From NCBI GenBank assembly GCA_047614125.1, contig JBLHHI010000063.1:1-18288 (forward strand): a stretch of 18,288 bases of DNA, written 5' to 3'. The notes below the pieces were generated by a model. The model was not told where the DNA came from, ran no database searches, and worked only from the letters and a program-made list of their open reading frames with translations. Below are positions 15,146-18,288 of this stretch, piece after piece. The position numbers and the translations under genes were made by a program. Source of the stretch: JBLHHI01 sp047614125 (lineage in GTDB: Bacteria > Bacteroidota > Bacteroidia > NS11-12g > UBA9320). Each line of letters opens with the position of its first letter. Position 1 is the first letter of the stretch.

Positions 15146-15796
15146 TCAAGAAATGTGAATTCCTTTAGGCGCGATTAAAATAATGTCTTTAATCACAGAA
15201 CCGTCTGAATTTGAAGTGTAGACTCGCTCTATGAAGGGTGTAGAGAATCCGCATTCGGTTAACGATTTTTCTAAGAAAGCAGCATCATGAAAATAGGTAA
15301 ACAATCCTTCGCCTTGGCCTGTGCTCGATTTTATTCGTCGAGAATTGGTGTAATTTCCTTCCATGGTGCTCAAATACAGGATGCCTTTTTCACTTAAGAG
15401 ATTATGAGCATCTTTCATTAAGTCAAAGGCCTCATTATTAGAAAGATAGGGGAGACCAAAACCGCAAATAATGCCATCAAAAACATCATTTATTTGTGAA
15501 ATATGCCGAAGATCCATTTGTTTAAATTCGCCAGAAGGCACATTATTTTGGGCACGTGCGATCATTTTTGGCGCAAAATCAATACCAACAATCTGGGCTC
15601 GAAGCAAGTGGTTTTTTAGATATGAGGAGATGTTTCCAGGTCCACAAGCTGCATCGAGTATCTTGGCATTTTGAAAGGGTAGTAGGTCGCAAAACCGATT
15701 CAGCGATTTGGAGTATGCCGACACATTCATAAAGCGGCATTGATATTGACCAGCCGCTTCGTTGAAAATTTTCAGAACGTTGTTTGAATGATCCAC
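15146..15796 (-). CDS. Class I SAM-dependent methyltransferase (second copy, unrelated subtype)
   Basis: A 216-residue soluble protein of the Methyltransf_25/11 type. Motif I is ILDAACGPGNIS (46-57), followed by IVGIDFAPKMI with the acidic strand-2 residue D73, FKQMDL near 91-96 (the adenine-binding acid), and DVFDGIICGFGLPYL in the motif IV/V region. It shares little with the methyltransferase at 165-863 beyond the SAM fold. The start is GTG at 15796, preceded by AAGG; the next in-frame Met is residue 23 and would cut off an N-terminal helix that usually caps the site. It lies 27 bp after the hydrolase and ends 94 bp before the protease start, which has its own promoter. The substrate is unknown. 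Confidence 0.83.
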   Translation of the reverse strand: MDHSNNVLKIFNEAAGQYQCRFMNVSAYSKSLNRFCDLLPFQNAKILDAACGPGNISSYLKNHLLRAQIVGIDFAPKMIARAQNNVPSGEFKQMDLRHISQINDVFDGIICGFGLPYLSNNEAFDLMKDAHNLLSEKGILYLSTMEGNYTNSRRIKSSTGQGEGLFTYFHDAAFLEKSLTECGFSTPFIERVYTSNSDGSVIKDIILIAPKGIHIS

Positions 15797-15823
15797 CTTA
15801 AATCTTTGGTAAATCTAATCAAC

Positions 15824-16672
15824 TTACATCAATTTGATAAAATCGATGGTTTCGGAAACCGCCATATCCAATTGGGGAGACAAAGTAGCTTCATTCCATG
15901 GATGTTTGCTATTGAAGGTGTGATCACCATCGTTGGTGATCAAAATTGAATGGCTCACAAACTGGTGAATTTTTCGACTGTTTGATATGGGAGCAACTGC
16001 ATCATTTTCTCCATGAATCAGCAAGAGATTCTGATCCAATTCTGCCAATCGCTTGGTTAGATCAAATCGCTCTTTATTATCAAGATAGTCTTGCTTAAGC
16101 TGGTAATACAACGGATAACTCTGTCCAGTACGGCCATTTATCACCTCCGTCTTACCATCTAATTTCCACTTTTCGTCGGGAATCAAATTTAAGAATTTTT
16201 CTAAGTTGTATGCTCCCGACCAACAAATTACGTTGCGTAATTTATCGTTTTCAAGAATTGAAATAATGCTTGTGGCGGCACCTCTGCTGTGCCCAATAAT
16301 GCTGATGTTTTCTTCATCAACATAGGGTTTGTAAATTTCGTTATCATTTACAAACCAATCTACAACAGCCTTAATATCAGCAAGTTCTTTGGATATAGAG
16401 TTTTGTCCAAAGCTTTCAGGGTCGGTAATGTCCAACAAATTATCGGGATGAACTCCATTGTGTGAAAAGTTCATTTTAATAAAGAAAATGCCAGCCTCCG
16501 CAAAGCGGTCGGCTACCAAGTTCCAAGGCCCCCAATCTTTAAATCCTTTAAATCCATGACAAAACAACACAACGGGCATGCTGCGCAAATCTGGATTAAA
16601 GCGAAGATCGCAGGAAATCAGGTGGTCTTCCGCGCCTAAAACACGAACTTCCTCTTTGAATAATTCAACCAT
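15824..16672 (-). CDS. Alpha/beta hydrolase (dienelactone hydrolase-like)
   Basis: A 282-residue cytosolic serine hydrolase. The oxyanion-hole strand is VVLFCHGFKGFKDWG (34-48), the nucleophile elbow is GHSRG (127-131, S129), the acid is D224 in HGENDAVAPI and the base H251 in DGDHTFNSKHPW, giving a complete triad in canonical order. There is no signal peptide. Residues 155-205 form a lid-like, partly helical insertion. It probably cleaves an ester or thioester of a small molecule; the sequence does not say which. The ATG at 16672 is 14 bp after the cyclophilin stop, and the methyltransferase follows 27 bp later, so the three are probably cotranscribed. Confidence 0.87.
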   Translation of the reverse strand: MVELFKEEVRVLGAEDHLISCDLRFNPDLRSMPVVLFCHGFKGFKDWGPWNLVADRFAEAGIFFIKMNFSHNGVHPDNLLDITDPESFGQNSISKELADIKAVVDWFVNDNEIYKPYVDEENISIIGHSRGAATSIISILENDKLRNVICWSGAYNLEKFLNLIPDEKWKLDGKTEVINGRTGQSYPLYYQLKQDYLDNKERFDLTKRLAELDQNLLLIHGENDAVAPISNSRKIHQFVSHSILITNDGDHTFNSKHPWNEATLSPQLDMAVSETIDFIKLM

Positions 16673-16686
16673 AAAAGAAAAGCAGA

Positions 16687-17298
16687 CTAACCTTTTACGA
16701 AGACCTCGGCGGCCTCAAATTTTTTGGCTTCTTTACCAACACGAATGATGGTAACCTTATTCATTACATCGCCGCCTTTAATACTGTTTACAACATCCAT
16801 ACCTTTAATTACGTGGCCAAAAACATTGTATCCACCATCTAAGTGAGGGGTTGCGGTGTGCGTGATGTAAAATTGGCTTCCGTTGGTATTTGGTCCGGCG
16901 TTGGCCATTGCTAGGGTGCCCGGCTTATCGTGCTTTAAATCAGGATGAATTTCTTGTTTGAAGTTGTACCCTGGACCTCCACCACCGTTTCCGGCTGGAT
17001 CTCCACCTTGCACAACAAAACCTGGAACTACGCGGTGAAAGGTTAAGCCGTCGAAATAGGGCTCACCCATTTTTTTTGCTTCGTTTTCGATGGTTCCTTC
17101 TGCCAAACCAACAAAGTTGGCTACGGTGTTTGGAGCTTTCTCAAATTCCAACAAAACATAAATGTCACCTTTGTTTGTAGCAATCTCGGCATACAAACCG
17201 TCTGTTAATCCTAATTCTTTAATCAATGATTTTTCTTTTTTATCGGTAAATGAAACTGCTGTAAAAGCCAGTAAACTTAAAATCAAAATGTTTTTCAT
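16687..17298 (-). CDS. Exported cyclophilin-type peptidyl-prolyl cis-trans isomerase
   Basis: A 203-residue protein starting at ATG 17298 (MKNILILSLLAFTAVSF, a signal or anchor sequence). The cyclophilin fold covers about 35-188: catalytic FHRVVPGFVVQGGDP (87-101) has R89, F94 and Q97 at the positions of R55, F60 and Q63 of human cyclophilin A, followed by the Gly-rich GNGGGGPGYNFKQE, LAMANAGPNTNGSQFYIT (129-146) and LDGGYNVFGHV. It probably helps fold exported proteins in the periplasm. A longer frame begins at TTG 17343, but a good promoter runs through that extension, so the ATG is preferred. It leads a likely operon with the hydrolase and methyltransferase and is divergent from prfC. Confidence 0.92.
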   Translation of the reverse strand: MKNILILSLLAFTAVSFTDKKEKSLIKELGLTDGLYAEIATNKGDIYVLLEFEKAPNTVANFVGLAEGTIENEAKKMGEPYFDGLTFHRVVPGFVVQGGDPAGNGGGGPGYNFKQEIHPDLKHDKPGTLAMANAGPNTNGSQFYITHTATPHLDGGYNVFGHVIKGMDVVNSIKGGDVMNKVTIIRVGKEAKKFEAAEVFVKG

Positions 17299-17313
17299 AG
17301 CATTTATTTGCTG

Positions 17314-17344
17314 CAAAAATATGATTTTGATTGCCGGTATCAAA
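17314..17344 (-). promoter_or_regulatory. Promoter of the cyclophilin operon
   Basis: On the - strand TTTG (17341-17344), a 19-nt spacer and TATTTTTG (17314-17321) match the Bacteroidota -33/-7 consensus without mismatch. The expected transcription start is near 17309, about 11 nt before ATG 17298. It is the best promoter match in the window. Confidence 0.75.
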
Positions 17345-17427
17345 GGAAAGAGGAGGCACTTTGGATGGAAACATCATATAGCTTGTTGAAATGCACTTGA
17401 GACCGAGGAAGTACGCCGCCATTTGTG

Positions 17428-17435
17428 TTAATTTG
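17428..17435 (+). promoter_or_regulatory. Candidate -7 element for prfC
   Basis: TTAATTTG matches seven of eight positions of TAnnTTTG and ends 12 bp before the prfC ATG. No -33 box is seen at the right distance, so this is weak. Confidence 0.25.
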
Positions 17436-17447
17436 CCCCCTTTATAT

Positions 17448-18288
17448 ATGAAGATCGAAGAAGAAATTAAGCGGAGAAGAACCTTTGGGATTATATCTCA
17501 TCCAGATGCTGGTAAAACCACGCTCACCGAAAAGCTATTGCTCTTTGGTGGGGCCATTCAAATTGCAGGTGCGGTAAAAAACAATAAGATTACCAAAACA
17601 GCTACCTCCGATTTCATGGAAATTGAGAAACAACGTGGAATCTCGGTGGCAACATCGGTTTTGGCCTTCGATTACAAAGACAAGCTCATTAACATCCTTG
17701 ATACCCCGGGTCACAAAGACTTTGCTGAAGACACCTTTCGAACGTTAACCGCGGTTGATAGTGTAATTCTGGTAATCGACTGTGTTAAGGGTGTGGAAGC
17801 CCAAACGAGGAGACTCATGGAGGTGTGTAGGATGCGTAATACACCGGTAATCGTTTTCATAAATAAAATGGATCGTGAAGGACGCGATCCGTTTGAATTG
17901 CTGGAAGAACTCGAAGAAGAACTGAAAATATCGGTTCGGCCATTGAGCTGGCCAATTAATATGGGAAGAAGTTTTAAAGGGGTGTATTTGATGTATAATA
18001 AAACCCTCAACCTCTTTGAGGCCAACAAAGTTAAAAAGGCCAAGGTGCACACTAAGATTGACAACCTCGATGATAAAAAACTCGATGAACTGGTTGGAGA
18101 GCGCGATGCCAATCAACTTCGAGAAGATGTTGAACTCATCGAAGGAGTGTACGAGCCCTTTGATCAAACATTGTATCAAGAAGGTTTAATTGCACCGGTA
18201 TTTTTTGGTTCGGCAGTTAACAACTTTGGAGTACAAGAATTGCTGGATACCTTCATCGAAATTGCGCCAACTCCATTGCCCAGACAAA
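17448..18288 (+). CDS. prfC: Peptide chain release factor 3 (partial, runs off the window)
   Basis: The first 280 codons are present. RF3 is a translational GTPase that removes RF1 or RF2 from the ribosome after termination. The G domain is clear: G1 SHPDAGKTT (residues 17-25), switch region with TATSDFMEIEKQRGIS where RGIS is the G2 Thr-Val region in RF3, G3 DTPGH (85-89) with DFAED typical of RF3, and G4 NKMDREGRDP. The sequence KNNKITKTATSDFM and the NKMDREGRDPFEL wording separate RF3 from EF-G. The later part (GSAVNNFGVQELLDTFIEIAP) is the G5 region, and it ends at PLPRQ at the edge. ATG 17448 directly precedes KIEEEIKRRRTFGII, the usual RF3 N-terminus. No Shine-Dalgarno sequence is present. 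Confidence 0.95.
   Translation, partial: MKIEEEIKRRRTFGIISHPDAGKTTLTEKLLLFGGAIQIAGAVKNNKITKTATSDFMEIEKQRGISVATSVLAFDYKDKLINILDTPGHKDFAEDTFRTLTAVDSVILVIDCVKGVEAQTRRLMEVCRMRNTPVIVFINKMDREGRDPFELLEELEEELKISVRPLSWPINMGRSFKGVYLMYNKTLNLFEANKVKKAKVHTKIDNLDDKKLDELVGERDANQLREDVELIEGVYEPFDQTLYQEGLIAPVFFGSAVNNFGVQELLDTFIEIAPTPLPRQ

Noticed and set aside
15146..15796. The two methyltransferases as duplicates of one gene
   Set aside because: They share only the general SAM-binding fold; motif wording, termini and contexts differ.

Overview
The window looks like chromosomal DNA of a Bacteroidota bacterium, most likely in the Flavobacteriales. The evidence is: Por/type IX secretion (T9SS) C-terminal sorting domains (type B on a large protease, probably type A on the fragment at the left edge); adjacent parE and parC with phylum-typical wording in their motifs; a TonB-dependent receptor with a carboxypeptidase-regulatory-like N-terminus; and several promoters fitting the Bacteroidota consensus TAnnTTTG, some with a TTTG/TTG box about 19-22 nt upstream. 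Shine-Dalgarno sequences are mostly absent, as expected there. No phage, IS element, tRNA, rRNA or CRISPR is visible.

Layout. (1) 1-126: tail of a secreted-protein gene on the + strand and a strong bidirectional terminator. (2) 165-5540, - strand: parE, parC (topoisomerase IV) and a SAM-dependent methyltransferase, closely spaced and probably one operon ending at the terminator. (3) 5705-6571, +: a GT2-like glycosyltransferase with a GTG start that may be leaderless. (4) 6631-9985, +: a probable heavy-metal locus with a Cys-rich exported protein, a TonB-dependent receptor carrying a Cys-Cys pair in its plug, an exported HMA-domain protein and a DUF3820 protein. (5) 9986-10536: about 550 bp without an intact larger gene; its - strand holds a small membrane-protein reading frame broken by one in-frame TAA. 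(6) 10537-15051, -: a giant secreted thermolysin-like (M4) protease with PKD, CUB, six tandem Cys-paired Ig-like repeats, two more PKD domains and a T9SS type B tail. (7) 15146-17298, -: cyclophilin, alpha/beta hydrolase and a second methyltransferase, closely spaced. (8) 17448 to the edge, +: prfC (release factor 3), truncated by the window.

How it fits together: housekeeping genes (topoisomerase IV, RF3, cyclophilin) flank two envelope modules. In the metal locus, thiol-rich periplasmic or exported proteins accompany an outer-membrane receptor, consistent with binding or moving a soft metal such as copper; the metal itself cannot be read from the sequence. The M4 protease is a self-contained T9SS cargo with its own promoter. 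I see no convincing wholly new system. The items most worth a second look are the interrupted membrane-protein gene, the metal locus with its divergent Cys-rich first gene, the repeat array of the protease, and promoters that lie so close to start codons that they fix (or move) the gene starts.
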